Below, piece after piece: positions 12,432-25,800 of a stretch of 64,000 nucleotides of DNA. Source of the DNA: Adenanthera pavonina. Lineage: Eukaryota > Streptophyta > Magnoliopsida > Fabales > Fabaceae. Location of the stretch: NCBI GenBank assembly GCA_026686845.1, contig JAIVEN010000012.1, positions 18,478,501 to 18,542,500 on the forward strand, written 5' to 3'. A model generated the notes under the pieces. It did no database searches, had not been told where the DNA came from, and saw only the letters and a program-made list of their open reading frames with translations. The translations under genes and the position numbers were made by a program. The stretch's first letter is position 1, and every line of letters starts with the position of its first letter.

Positions 12432-15400
12432 CTAAGAGCCTTTGGCTTTTCTGGGAGGCGACATGTTGGAAATAAGGGAAACGGTTGTTTTGGTGATTAA
12501 CAACTGAACCACCAACAATGCACTTACATATACAAGCAATCCTGCAACATGTTAAGCAAGGTCACTCCAATAATCATCTTTTATCAATATAAAATATAAA
12601 ACAAACTACACTATTTACAATCTATGAATAGTATAACTCATTTTTTCTGGTAAAAAAATAAAAATATAGCCCATTTATTAGATTTCGTGCAATGTATAGA
12701 AAAACAAGTCTAGTTATCCAATTATAAGTCCAATCGCAACACAATGTACAGAACATTTAGATTAGAAAACAGCACTTACCAGCTTGAACAACCGGAAAGT
12801 CATTAAGATCAAACTTCCTTCTTTGCCAGAAACTGGAATCCTGAAGAATCTAGAGAGGAGATCCAAAGAACAACTATGAATATTTCAATCAGGTTTCAAC
12901 TTTGCATTTAACATACTAAATCAGAAAACAGATGTCATAAACCTTGGATTAAACAATAGGGGAAGCTACATTTTAACACTCCCTAAACTTCAATAAATGA
13001 TTTAAGAATAAAAATACCAGATCAAATTATAAATAAGCTACAGAAATTCTACAAGAATACGCATACAATGAGTTCCAGAAAATTTTATGCTTTTAGATGT
13101 TCTTAAACTTCAAAATATAGCCAATCCCTCTTTTACATACCCAATTCCTGCCCATCTGATGTTACCTTGAACAAGTACAAGCTTTGCACAAATGTAAGCT
13201 GCCATCCCCAGGTACTCAGGCAATTTATCAAATTTTTGAAATCGGACCCAATATTTGAATTATCGGAAAACGTGGATCGCAGTTCATTGATATACATATT
13301 TCTAAAGTATTATGCATTAAAATTCCAATGTAACAGATAAATATTAATAAATTTTAAATATTTAATTATTAATTTTATATTATTTAAATGTTTGAAAAAG
13401 TCATTTTTCTAATGGACAAATAGATATTAGCCATAATTAAAATTTAGAAGTATTTAATATTCAACTTTTCTTTAATCCTAGATCATAACTTTTGTTGCTA
13501 CTCGTTTCAGTGATTCTCGAAGGAAATTTAGTACACAATAACGCTAATATATTTACCTTCATCACAGAATGACGCCCAGCCAAAATCACAACCAGAAGAA
13601 GCAATGTTATAGATGATGCAACAGTATAAATTCGCAAGAAACTGGCCCTGCTTCGCCTTCGACCTTTACAACAAAAAGACAAACATAGTTTATTTAACAG
13701 GTAAAATCAAGAGATGAGTAAAACAAAGTAATTTTGTAAGCAGTTGGTTTAGCAACCGAGTTCTGCAATGATCAGAGTGATGAGACCACAAAGAACTGAA
13801 CTAAGAGCAACTTTAGTCAGAGTATCCTCTTCTGTTCCTGGTAGGACTGCAAATATCACCCCTATTAATAAAGACACAGCCTGCAGTGCAGCATTCGAAA
13901 AATCAAATCATATCAGAGGAAATGATGAGAGTACCATTTCAAATGAGGCAAACATTGATGAGCTCTGATCTTACAAATAATTGAGTTTACTTGGCTATGA
14001 ACAACAAAAAAGGTTTTAATATTTAGCTGCCTGCATCATTAAATTATATGTCATATTAGTTTTTGTTTTTGCCACATAAATGTCATATTAGTTAAAATTT
14101 AGGTGCCCGCATCAATAAAATTCCACCATATACGTGCTTGATGATTTCTTTATTCATACATTAGAAAATTTAACTGTCTAGTAATAGCATGCCTTAGCTC
14201 GAAGCAAAGCACAATGGATTGTGATGCTATTAAGCATGTATAGCCTTGCAAATTTAGTGTATTATGGCTATAGCCACACTACTAGTACTATTTTTCTTTG
14301 ACTGTAGCATGCACTATAAAAGAACAGCTAAATGGGGCAGCAACCCTAATTAAATCATTCTAACAGCTTCGTTGTGGCCATCGCTAGCACTGGCAGCCAA
14401 CAAAGTCAGATTAGCCTTCTCTCTTCCTCTTTTATTCAGTCTTTTCTTCTCCCATGATTCAAACCTCCTTTCTTCCTCACCCTTCACTACTACAACAATT
14501 GCCACAGTCACCACAATACATGCTCCTCAAATACCAGCTCGGAATCCACTGCCTCCTGCAGTACCACCTCCACCACCTTCCAGAAGATGAAGAGGCAACT
14601 GAGGGATTGCCTAATCATGATCATTATGATTTTGTAGCATTTCATGAAGAGAAATTGATTTAGATATCTTAGGGTAAAGCTAAGACTCAAAACCTTTGTT
14701 AAACATTGACATATTTTACAATTTAAGTATGTTATGATGTATTCTATGGAAGCAGTAAGTCCTCATAAGCTATGTTTTTTATGTGAGTTTGGTTGTGTGT
14801 GTGTGTAGGTATGTATAATATATATAATAGTCATTATGACTAATATTGAGCTTTTTCAAGTTGTCCACAACACTAAGAGCTGTAGCATTTTGAAGCCCTT
14901 GATGCTACAAGTGCACCAGCTAGCTATTCATAACTTGGCAGTTAAGCAACCCGAAATAATTTAATCAGAATATTTAGTTCCATTTATAAGTCATTCAAGT
15001 TTGAAGCATACAAATAGAACTGAGTAGTGACTCAACCAACATTTTAAGCAGGAATTCATGTCCATGAAATAAGCACACATTCCAGAGATGCTCATAATTA
15101 TTAAATATTTTCCTCTTAATAAAATAAAATACCTCGACGAAATTAAGACCACAAACAGATCAACTATAATTATACAATATTTTCTGTACAGGGTACAGAT
15201 CCAGATCAATTTTACATGTGACAAAACAGAATCAGTTAAAAAATTTCAGAAACTTCCAGACCAAGAACCCAAAGCAAGATGCAACCTTTATATTGATTCA
15301 ATGAGTTCAATCTTGGTAAATAACTTAAGTATTGTCCAGAGCATAAAACAAATATATAACTATCATCTGCAAAATTGTGACTTAGGATGTTAAAAGTAAA

Positions 15401-15893
15401 ACAAGGCTAAACTTGAGTTTCCCTTTTAATCACGAGAACTGACAAAGGTAAAGACCTACTCTCCAAACAGGAAGAACCTGCCAAGAAATGTCAGTCAGAA
15501 GGTTTGCGCCAATCTGCCTCCAAAAGGTTGGACATGAGAATGGACTATAAGATTGAACATTATTATAAAATTTAAAGTTCATACCATGCCAGAGCCTGAA
15601 TATATTTTCATTCTACTTAAATACACTCATCAATAGAATCTAATGGATAGGCATAAGTTAGGCCATATAGCATGATGGGAGCATAGAGTATTATGTTCTC
15701 ATTTAAGTCCAACAAGCTTTCTAAATACTGGAAAATCCCAATTGTCAGTATGGATATGAAGGTTGCAGCAACAAGACAGAGAGAACAGAGTTAAGTAAGA
15801 AGTGAATCCCTCAGTTCACATATTTCATGAAACCAGTATGATGACTCTTGAAAGTTTGGCAATAATCAATGAGGACTATTTCAACGTTGACCA

Positions 15894-15929
<36 letters not shown>

Positions 15930-17250
15930 GGTCAATTAATTGCACCAACCAAATTGAAAACTGTCTATAAAAGAAGCAAGGAGAACAATAATTATAATTA
16001 TTATGATCATAACAATGAGCCTGTCAGGGGCATTAAGCAAGGCTTTTTTGATGATGATAATCCTATCGGTGATTTGAATGCATGCCATATTAAAGGAAAA
16101 ATTCACGGAAGCAACCAATTTTATTAGTCAAATTGAATTATAGATCCAAAGTTGCTTGTAGAGAAATAGCAAAACCTTAAAATGAAGACCAATTCACAAT
16201 ACACGTGATTTGCCATGATCATTACAGGTCAAAGCTCAATGCAGAGACTCAATTCCCTCATATGAATACAGATTAGCACTAAGCTAAAAGAACCCTAGCT
16301 TCCATGGTAGAAAAACAACCAGATTTATCAACTACTTTTTTTTCAAAAAAAAAAAAAGTCTCTTTCAACGAATTGAAGTTATATGAGTGAAGAACTGCCA
16401 AACTTTATATCTTTCTAATGTGCCATTGCCAAATTTGTCTGATGATAGTGAAACTTATCATCAACCTATCACAATTTGGAAGCAGATATGCTTCATGAGA
16501 ATTCTAAGGCTGTGACAAACAACCCTAGGCATAGTATGAGTAAGAATGTATTAAAGCTAGAAAATTAGTAAATTTCCAACCCTGTAGGCAAGGAGTAACA
16601 CCCATGAGAACTAACCTACAGGACTGTCTGACCAAATCCACTTTTTAAATATATACTTTTTACTACATTATAATCAGAATCAGATCAACACCAATATCAT
16701 ACAGCAGTTTAATCAGAAAACAAAGCAGACCCTTTTTGCGATTTTTAAAGACTCAGTCATCACAATTAAACCATTTTCTCTGCAACAGGATTATACAGTA
16801 CTGGCACACGACCTTTTTCCACTAAAGCTTAGAATATCCTGTGAAGAAATCTTCAATAGATACAACAGAAAAACAAAGAATACCGACTGCCTGTTGGCAT
16901 TTGGCACAGAAATCCTAGAATAATATTAAAAATCATGAGGAACAGAAATTAAGAGAAATCTAATGGTACCTGAAGAGGTAGAAGTAGAGAAAGGCGTTTC
17001 TTCCCCTTTGCTACCAGTTGATACCCTAAATTTAACATTACCACCACCAAAAAGATTAGTAACCCAGAAATATTTAACTCAACAATCTATGCTGGAATAA
17101 AAGCAGAGAATATAATTAACTAAAATAATAAGAAAAAATTGATGAGCCAGAAACAACTTGAAATTGAAACTTACGTGAATCAACAACCATACGGTATGAG
17201 TAATCTGAGCCATCTGTCCCAGAAGGCCTTCCAATTGTCAATTTCTGCAT
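12432..17250 (-). CDS. Jagunal-like ER membrane protein, seven coding exons
   Basis: I rebuilt a 198-residue protein from exons 17250-17175, 17025-16970, 15513-15460, 13880-13757, 13663-13557, 12849-12780 and 12541-12432. Every junction keeps frame with GT-AG borders (the exon 4 donor, GTTGCT, is weak). It starts MQKLTIGRPSGTDGSDYSYR; GTDGSD followed by a spaced R, V and YQ matches the N terminus of Jagunal/JAGN1, an ER membrane protein needed for ER organisation and secretory traffic in animals. Four to five hydrophobic segments lie at about 38-52, 63-77, 88-104, 115-133 and 164-186. A basic cluster (RRRSR) follows the third, and the tail ends SPPRKAKGS, compatible with a lysine-type ER retrieval signal. 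Plant function is inferred. Exon structure is well supported; the family name less so. Confidence 0.8.
14312..14680 (+). other. unrecognised short open frames after a TATA-like motif
   Basis: Lies on the plus strand inside intron 3 of the Jagunal-like gene. After ctataaaag (about 14313) there is a frame to 14590 encoding a hydrophobic stretch and then a Thr/Pro-rich tail ending PPAVPPPPPSRR. It has no ATG at its beginning (first codon TTG at 14372). An overlapping ATG frame runs 14454-14663. The hydrophobic head plus Pro-rich, basic tail recalls secreted-peptide precursors, but I recognise no family and the lack of an ATG argues against it. Confidence 0.2.
15896..15925. repeat. (CA)n microsatellite
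   Basis: About 15 uninterrupted CA units in intron 3 of the Jagunal-like gene. Confidence 0.9.
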
Positions 17251-17312
17251 CTTCCTCTCTCCCTCCTCCTCTACTGCTTTTTTATTCTTGTTTAAAAAGC
17301 TCAGTCAAGAGC
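17251..17312 (-). other. 5' UTR part of coding exon 1, Jagunal-like gene
   Basis: The bases before the ATG at 17250 are preceded by a CTAG acceptor at 17313-17314, so the leader is split. The in-frame TGA of cttgactgag lies upstream of the ATG, which supports that start. Confidence 0.5.
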
Positions 17313-18220
17313 CTAGAAGATAAAGAAATTGCATCAGATTAAGATGAAGAAATGGAATAAAGAGACCAACCCAAATATGCAAAGGTGTCTACTTAAAAAG
17401 CACTAACATGAATATGCATATCGGATACAACACGATGCAATATGCGACATGGAGCAATTTACAAAATTTTCAAGTATGGGCAAAGGGAGCACACACACAC
17501 ACATTAACGGTTACAATAATTACATTTCTGGTACTTATTCCCACCAGGATGAACACTTTGTCCCGCACTACTTCTGCTAATCAAAGTCACATAAGATAGG
17601 AGTTCCGTCTTTCTTAAGTTCATTAGTAGAACAATATTGGACATAATCATAACTACTAGGAGTACTACCGGAACTAGAAGTTCCAATGGCCATAGATAAG
17701 CCTGCTAACGCGGGGGCAACAAACTAAAGGTTAACGAAGCTATGCAGTTTAAATAGCATAAATGAAGCAATGAAGACAAAGTATAATAACTTTATTGACA
17801 ACTGAAGCAATGAAAAAGCTAAAGTAAAAACGAACGAAACAGACTGATGGCACCAAAATGAATATCCACATAAGCATTCTATCAAACAGATTGATGGCAT
17901 CAATTCTGGGCAAAAGTTAAGCTTTTTACGATGCATCCCCGCCAATGTACTAGAGCGTCAAACGCTGATTTAAAAAAAAAAACACTGAAAGAAATTTTCT
18001 CGAGCGAATTATGACATTATAAACAACTTATCAATACGGAAGTTGTGATAACCACAAAACGCCTCCACTTTGAGGGCAACAAAGCCTACGCAATAGGCAA
18101 GAGATGAAGAGAGTAAACTGATAAAAACTACTGGTAAAGAGGGGCGATCAGGTCGATCTACCCAAACAAACACGAAACAAATGACAAGGAGAGAGGGACG
18201 GAAGAGTAACAGATAAACCT

Positions 18221-18380
18221 GTTCTTCTTTCTTGAAACCCAAATCGATGTGCAAACTGGGGGCTGAGCCGTGCGCCAGCGGCCGGAGATCGGGCAGCCGG
18301 CGGCTGTTCGTGGTTACAGCAGTGGCGGTGAAGACCTTGGAGGAGTGTGACGAGAACTTCAGAATTTTCGTTCTTAGAGC
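18221..18380 (-). other. probable non-coding first exon of the Jagunal-like gene
   Basis: A GC-rich block in AT-rich DNA. On the minus strand it ends GAAGAACAG followed by a GTTTAT donor, and would splice to the acceptor before 17312. It is open in one frame but has no upstream ATG, and splicing brings in a stop before the coding ATG, so I treat it as 5' UTR. The transcription start cannot be fixed. Confidence 0.45.
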
Positions 18381-18420
18381 TTTAGAAGTTTTTCTTTTTG
18401 GGCCAAAATTAAAGCCTTAG

Positions 18421-19816
18421 AAGTTTAAGTTGAAAATAATAAAAAAATTATATTTTTAATAATTAAAATTAAATTAAATTAACTTGTTATCAAATTTATG
18501 ATAATTAATTATTGATTATTGATATTGATTATTAGTCACGATGGTCAGAAAAAAATATTAATAATTAATAATTAATTCTTAAAAAGGATATAACATTTTC
18601 AAAATATTATAATATTAAATAATTTATTAATAATTTTTCAATACTTGATTAATAATCATTTGATGGAATTTTTTTTTCATATTATATTATAGAATTCTCA
18701 TAAGAAAAAAACAAAACAAAAGAGGGTGAAATTTTTTTAACTGTACGGTTGAAATGTATTAAATCTCATAATACTCAGTTATCACCATCTATTTTTACTC
18801 TTCTTTCTAAATTTTCTTTAGTAAAATTATTTTTGATTCAAGTGGTTTCATTGATGTTTATCTTAAGGAACAAAGTATAAAGTATAAGTTTTCAATTGTC
18901 GTCTGGAATACCATTGTTACTCACAAATAAAAAAATATAAATAAAAAAAGTATATAGAGATGAAACTGGAAAAGATTTTTGAGGGGTGAAATTATATTTA
19001 ATATTCACATTAATAATTGTTATAATTTAATTTTAAATAAATAGTATTAAATTAATATAATTATAAAATTTATTAAGAATAAAAATAAAAACAAAAATTT
19101 ATTAAAAAGGTAAGAAAAATAATAACATTAAAACAAATAAAATTTTAACACACAAACAATATTTACTAATTAATATAATATGCGTTAAATACATGAATCA
19201 TATATTATTTAAAATGAGAGAATGAGAATTAGGGTCTTGAGAATAAATTATTATAATTCTGTCTCGAATGAAGATATCAGGATAAGAAATTTTTTTAAAA
19301 AAACTTGCAATATATTTTACTGATTTTGTAAAATTTATTTTAGTGATTAATGTAATAGGAAATTATGCTCATAAAACATGTTTTTCATCAATTTTAAAAC
19401 ATTAAAGGGAGCAAATAAAAAATTTAGGGGCATATTTGAAAAGTTGTTAAATAATAATAGTATGTACAAACAATTACAAAACACATATAACACTTGTTTT
19501 TTTTTTTGGGGGGGGTTGGGGGGGGAGGGGACTATCCCTAATTTCTAGAATATGGTTTTACCGTTGCGTGCTTATGTATGAAAAAATTGTTGTTTGAAAA
19601 GTTTTATATATCTATGTGATTCAATTTAGCTTAATTCCAATTAATAATCCTGCATGAAATCAATCCATCAAAAACTTGCCACAAAATTTAACCTCTCATA
19701 TTTCATGATAAAAGAAACTAACAGATCTGTAATATTATTTCATCAACATCATCTTCTTTTTCATACACACAGATATATATATATATTAATTAATTTTTCT
19801 CCAGAATCATTCTATT
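18421..19816. other. intergenic, AT-rich, with a G-rich run
   Basis: Separates the Jagunal-like gene start from the first GH9 gene end. It is mostly A/T. A run of G tracts (about 19508-19530, G7-TT-G8-A-G4) is the only distinctive sequence and could form a G-quadruplex. No gene seen. Confidence 0.6.
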
Positions 19817-22800
19817 CTAGTTAGAGAAACTCCCAAAGCTAGAAGCCTGGGGTGATTTGAAGTAAGCCACGACACCCACAAAGGGAGCATTAAGGTAAGT
19901 AGTAGGCTCTGATTGACTAACATTATATCGAGAGTCTAAGAAAGTGTCGTCTTCTGCCGGACCTCCGACGACAGCTCCTATGAGGACATTAGGGTTTGGT
20001 GCATCAGATTTGAAGTATTGGTCTCCACTATGACATGGAATATGTTGTGGATATTGATCCAGTGAAGGCAAGACTGAACCACGATGGTGTATCTTCTGTG
20101 GAAACTTCAAACCGTAACCCACCATGTATGACATCCCTAATGGGTTGCTTCCAAGTATATAATCAGCCTGAAATAATCACAATTCATTCAATAAAAGCTG
20201 TACAACTCTGTTCACCAGAACAAAAAAAATTTTCCACTCACTCCAAAAACTTTAAGGAGGCATACTATCCTTTTTTTTTTTTTTTAAGTAGATAAGTCAC
20301 TGAACTAGTAAAGATGTTTTTGAAGTTTTTGGGTTTGATTGTGGTTGCACTATAATTGAACTATTATAATTAAATTAATATATTTATAATTTTAATGTAA
20401 AAATATTATATAAAAGTTTAAAAAAAACTAAATTTTAGTAGTCTTAATCGGCTTTTTATTGGTTTTATAAATTTTTCTTCGATTTTTAATTGAATAAACT
20501 TGGTAGGTATTTTGAACTAAATAAGAGTCACTATGTTAATTCACCTATAGAATTGGTCGATTAAGTCCAATTTCAAGAACATTATGTACCACATGACTTT
20601 AGAAAAAAGAAAAATTGTATTTTTTATAGCTATAATTTTATTCAATTTTCAATTTAATTATTATAGTTTAAAAATTTAATAACTGAGTCTAATGGTTTAC
20701 AAAACATTTAATTTAGTATATTGATATAATTTGCTTGTAAAATTTTATTTGATATGGGTAATTCAATATTAGCTTAATGCCTAGAATACATATATATGAT
20801 TTACAACAGCAAAAGTATAGATAATAAACTAAAATGATTTCATATATATAGCAAAATATTGGTAAAATAACCAATTTATCAAGTTAGTGTCAATAGTATG
20901 GGTTCTTATCCGTTAAATAAGTCATTAGGGATTCAATTTCCAATCTATGTATATGGAGCAAATCTAATTGGATATATGAAGTATATAAATTTAATTAGAA
21001 GGCAGATTTAGTTGGAAGGAATCTACTTGTTATATCCGGTATCTAAAAAAAAATTAGTCTTTAGTATCTTCAAGATACTTCTAGTCCAATACCTGGGATT
21101 TGGCAAGATTGATGAGTGCATTTGGGTCAGCCGTAACACCTCCACAGTTGACCACTTTTTTAGCAGCTTGCATGTGTCGTGCATACACAATTAGAAGGAA
21201 AGATATGGCTGTCGCATGTTGAAGGTTGCTCGATCCAAGTTTGAATAGAAGCCCACCTTGTTTATTAAATTTTTACTAGTTTGTTAGTTCAATGTGATCG
21301 ACGCAATAAATTTTTATTTTCTCTCAGTTGAAGTTTTGATAAAACAATTAAGATAATCTTAAAAGAATATGTATACATTTTATTTCACAATATTATAACA
21401 CACATCAATGCTTTGATTTTTCACAAGTTCATTATGACAAGAAAGAGTCCTAATCTGATATATAATCATCAATTAATGGCTATTTTTCAGCAAAGAATAA
21501 TTAACAACGAGTATAAAAGAAGAAGAAAATCAAATGCTGAAGCAAAACTCAAGAATATTTCTCAATAATTTAATTAATGTTGTCACTTATTTGTTTATAT
21601 ATAGTAAGGAGTAACTAATTTGTTACAGCGAGAGAATGTATAGTTGAAACATGCAAAACATATTTAATCACCCTTAAGGTATATTCTAAAAAAAATCTAA
21701 AAAATAAACAAATTTTAAAATGCCTATATCTTGTGTGAGTGTGAGATCAATATCATTGATATCAATATAAATCATAAAGCTGGTAGAGTTACACTGTTCA
21801 ATGTTCAAAATTAATGAATAGTGTAATTCATTAATATAAAATAAGTGCATGGAGTTGCATTATTGATAGATCATAAATAGTGTGACTCTTTTTTTTTTAA
21901 TAAAAATAGTGTGACTCATTTTAATTCTATATGTAAATATATAGAGGGCACACTATTTATTACCTTTAGAGTAGGAAACTGATTTCGATGGTGAATTAGG
22001 CAATACAGAGCACACAAAACGGTCTGCGTTTGGAATGAAAGGACTAGCACGGGAAGGATCAGTGATCACCCACTGCCAAATTAACAACAAAACCATTTTA
22101 AAAATTTTCTACACAAAACAACTTAGGTAAACAATCTGAATGATGCAATAATAGGTAAATAGATATATATCAATAAATTGTGTAGTTTGACTTTAGTTTC
22201 GGATGTATGGCATAAAAAAGACGATTATTAGAAAAATAATTTATACATATTAACTGCAGTTTTTTAATTATGTAAAGTTTAAATTCAGATTCAATTCACA
22301 TTTTTCTATTTTTATTTTTCATCCAATCCTATCAAGAAGATGTTTCGGACTATCTATTTTAATTTGTTGTCCATTGCCACATCACATCTTTTAATCGAAA
22401 CTTCAAAATCGAAGAGTTTCAAATAGTGTATGGATACGTGGCGTGATGACAGACAACAAATGAAAATGGATAATAATGGCCAGCATATATATATATATAG
22501 AGAGAGAGAGAGAGGAGGAAATTGTTAGAAGACAATACATATAGATTAACTTTAACTGCATTTTTTAATTGTATAAGTTTTAGATATGGATTTAGCATGA
22601 CCTTCACATCAATGTCACTTTGGCCGAGTGGTTAAGGGCACGTTTGATTTTTAGTTGATTAAAAATAAGTTTTGGTAGAATTGGTTTTGTACTATAGTTA
22701 TGATAAAAATTAGTTTTGAACTAACGTGTTTATGTTTGGATGATTTATTTAAAAATTGATTTTGACAAAACTCATAATTTTCCTCTAAATTGAGCTTAAA

Positions 22801-25800
22801 CTCTATCCCATGATTAATTTAATTTACTTGGACTGAAATTTAATTTGTATTTATTTAATTGAAAACATAATATATCTGATATAACATTTTTTTACAGTTC
22901 ATGATTTATAAAAATTAAAATTTTGAAGAGACATTTTGGTCAATAGATAGTATAAATTTTTTGGAAATTTTATTTTTCTAATTTTTCTCATTTTTATTGG
23001 TCTATTTTTATCTAACTTTAAATAAATGTAGATAAAAATAAAGAAGCAAAATGGAAAAGTAGCTATTGAACTACCTATTCGGAAACCACATTCTGTATGT
23101 GAAATAATTTTTAAATGGGAAAAAAAAATACCAAACACATATAAAACTACATCAAACTTAGTTTTGGCTCCAAACCAAGGTTTGAGCAGTGATACCAAAT
23201 AAAGCCTAAGGCATGTGCCAGCTAAGTACATGGGATTTCCCATGAGAGTTCAAATTTCTCAGGCGACGTTTGTTTCACAAGCTGGTGGTTGTTGGTGTTG
23301 GATTTGACACAATCTTTGATTTTTAATCCATGCCAATAATCCTACCGAATTTGTCATATGTCATCGCATCACATTATCTTTCGCTTAATGTATGGAATTC
23401 ATGTCGTGATGACAATGAATAAAAATAGATAGTAAAGATGTTTTTGGTCTGACCTGGGAAACAAGAACATTAATTCCAGCATGCTTGGAGTCCCATCCAA
23501 ACTCAGAACAGCTTCCACCATTCATTGGAACTGCAACTCCATTGATGTTCCTGATGACAGTAGCACCTTCTATGTTTCCTATGTTTGCTTTCACAAAGTT
23601 CCAATATTTTTGCAGTTTTGTTGCCTTGTACAACCATGCTGCTCCCCAAAGCAACTCATCCTGATCAATAAAATAAAACCCAAATTCTCTAATAACTTAT
23701 ATCTCATTTTGAAACAATGTTAGAAGACATAATTTTGTTTAGTCATATAAATCATTTCTTTTTGAAAAATATGTCATTTTAAAACCTTTAAACTACAAAT
23801 TAAAGGAATCTTAAAACTTCTGATTGAGAATGATTGAATGAAGCTAAGCCTAGAGTTTTTCAATGACATACCATGTAGCCATTGAAATCACAGTAGAAGG
23901 GGCATGCTACAGCACCTACACTGTCATTGTAAGATCCACGATGGTCATTTGCAAAGTCAAATACCTACATCGTTGTAATTAAACCACAATGTTAGCATGC
24001 ATGAAATCAAGTTGACAAATTCAATTGATTTTCAAACTGAAACACCCGCACGCACGACGAATTTGGATTCCTAAAGTGCACAATCACCTCCAAAAATGTA
24101 GAGAGAGACAGAGAGGTGGGCCCCACCTATATGAGACTCACATTGTCAAAAGTGGGGTCCACCCATCTTTGTCTAGTTTAGAGGATCTAGTTTTATATAT
24201 GATATGTCTGGCAGATACAGAGACAGAGAGACAGAGAAATTATCAGCAATTCAATTATTAGGTGGTGTCTACTAATTATTTTATCTCTTTTAAGTGAAGT
24301 GAGCAAAGAAATAGACACGTAATGTTATGTTAGTTTCACTTCTAATATGTGAATCATGTATACGTAAGGCCTACTATTTTGTATCTTTCTCTTCTCATTT
24401 CATTTAAAGTTACTTTAGAGGATCAATAATTCATAGGGCTACATGGGTTGCAGACAATCCAAATTCATATATGTATCCTGGTTGGGCATGGTTAAGGAGC
24501 ACAACAGACTTTTGAGGATCAAGATATTGTAATATGTCAGGAGATGATCTTCAAATATCATAAATTTATTTATTTATCTCTGTCATGTTGCATCATCTTG
24601 ATCCTTCCTACAATCCAATGGCTCCAATCTTTATTACCAAAAACTTAATAAATTCAAAATATATGTGTGTGTGTATATACCCGCATTGCACGGCTAAGAA
24701 GCACTTTAGAATATTGATAATCAGACGCCTTAAACGCCATGGAAGAGGCAGCAAGAGAAGCAGCAATTTCTGCAGAAAGCTCAGAACCAGGCTTTTCCGG
24801 AGTAAGAACATAAGTGTTCCTGGGAGTGTCCATGTCTTCTGGTCTCTCCCAACAAGCATGATCCCCATAGGGCTCTCCGACCTGAGCGACAACGAGATTA
24901 CGTTTCTTTGTGGCTTTGAGGAAGTAGTCACTTCCCCATCTGATTGCTTCCAGAGCGTGTTGAAGATCCAAACCCATGGAGTTCCCAAATTCCAAGACAC
25001 TCCAAGCCAACATGGTGGTGGAGAATGCCATAGGAAAATGAAACTTAACGTTGTCACCAGCATCATAGTACCCTCCCACCATGTTAAGCTGATCAATATT
25101 TGAGCAATGTTGTCAAATTTCAGTCACTGCTTAATCTATACATTATCATGTGAAATGTTATGCAAATAACTATTGGTTTTTATTTTAAAATAGACACATT
25201 TTTTCATGCATTTTTACTGAGACTAAAGAATAAGTTGCATTTGTAGCTAGGCTGAAAAGAAGAAGAAGAATAAATAATATAATGTCTTACTATTTATTAC
25301 TTACATATAATGCAACTTGTGAAAAATTTTAATATATATAAGTCGAATTGAATTTAATAAAATCAATTTAGCATATATTTATATTTAGATATGAGTCCCA
25401 CTACAATATTATATATGAAGTTTGATTTATGTCTTGATACGTACATCTCTATAGATATGCAATGGTTACACACATTTCATCCAGGTTGTTTGGATAAAAC
25501 TTCAACCGTCTATATTTTTATTCTTTCTTATTTTGGATTTGATTTTTTATTAATATATATATATATAAATTAATTTATAGCAAGTTATACTATTTATAAA
25601 TTATAAAAAAATATCTTCTTTTTTAGATTCTGTGCAATACATAGGGAAATGTGTCTAATTTGTAAAAATAATGTAAAGTAAATATAGTTCCAATTAATAA
25701 TTTTTTAGAAAAATTACCTTAATTAAAAATAACAAAAACAAAAAAATATTGAATAAGTTAGATGATAGGTGCACCTCTTCATTGGAGTATTTGAATTCAA

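Noticed and set aside
18009..18254. 81-codon minus-strand frame beginning at a TTG
   Set aside because: It crosses the GTTTAT donor of the Jagunal-like 5' exon into the intron and has no ATG.
24608..25096. 162-codon frame on the minus strand
   Set aside because: It is a frame-shifted reading of the same GH9 exon; the correct frame contains YYDAGDN and CWERPEDMDTPR.
24585..25103. 172-codon frame on the plus strand
   Set aside because: It is antisense to GH9 gene A exon 2, whose minus-strand reading has clear family motifs.
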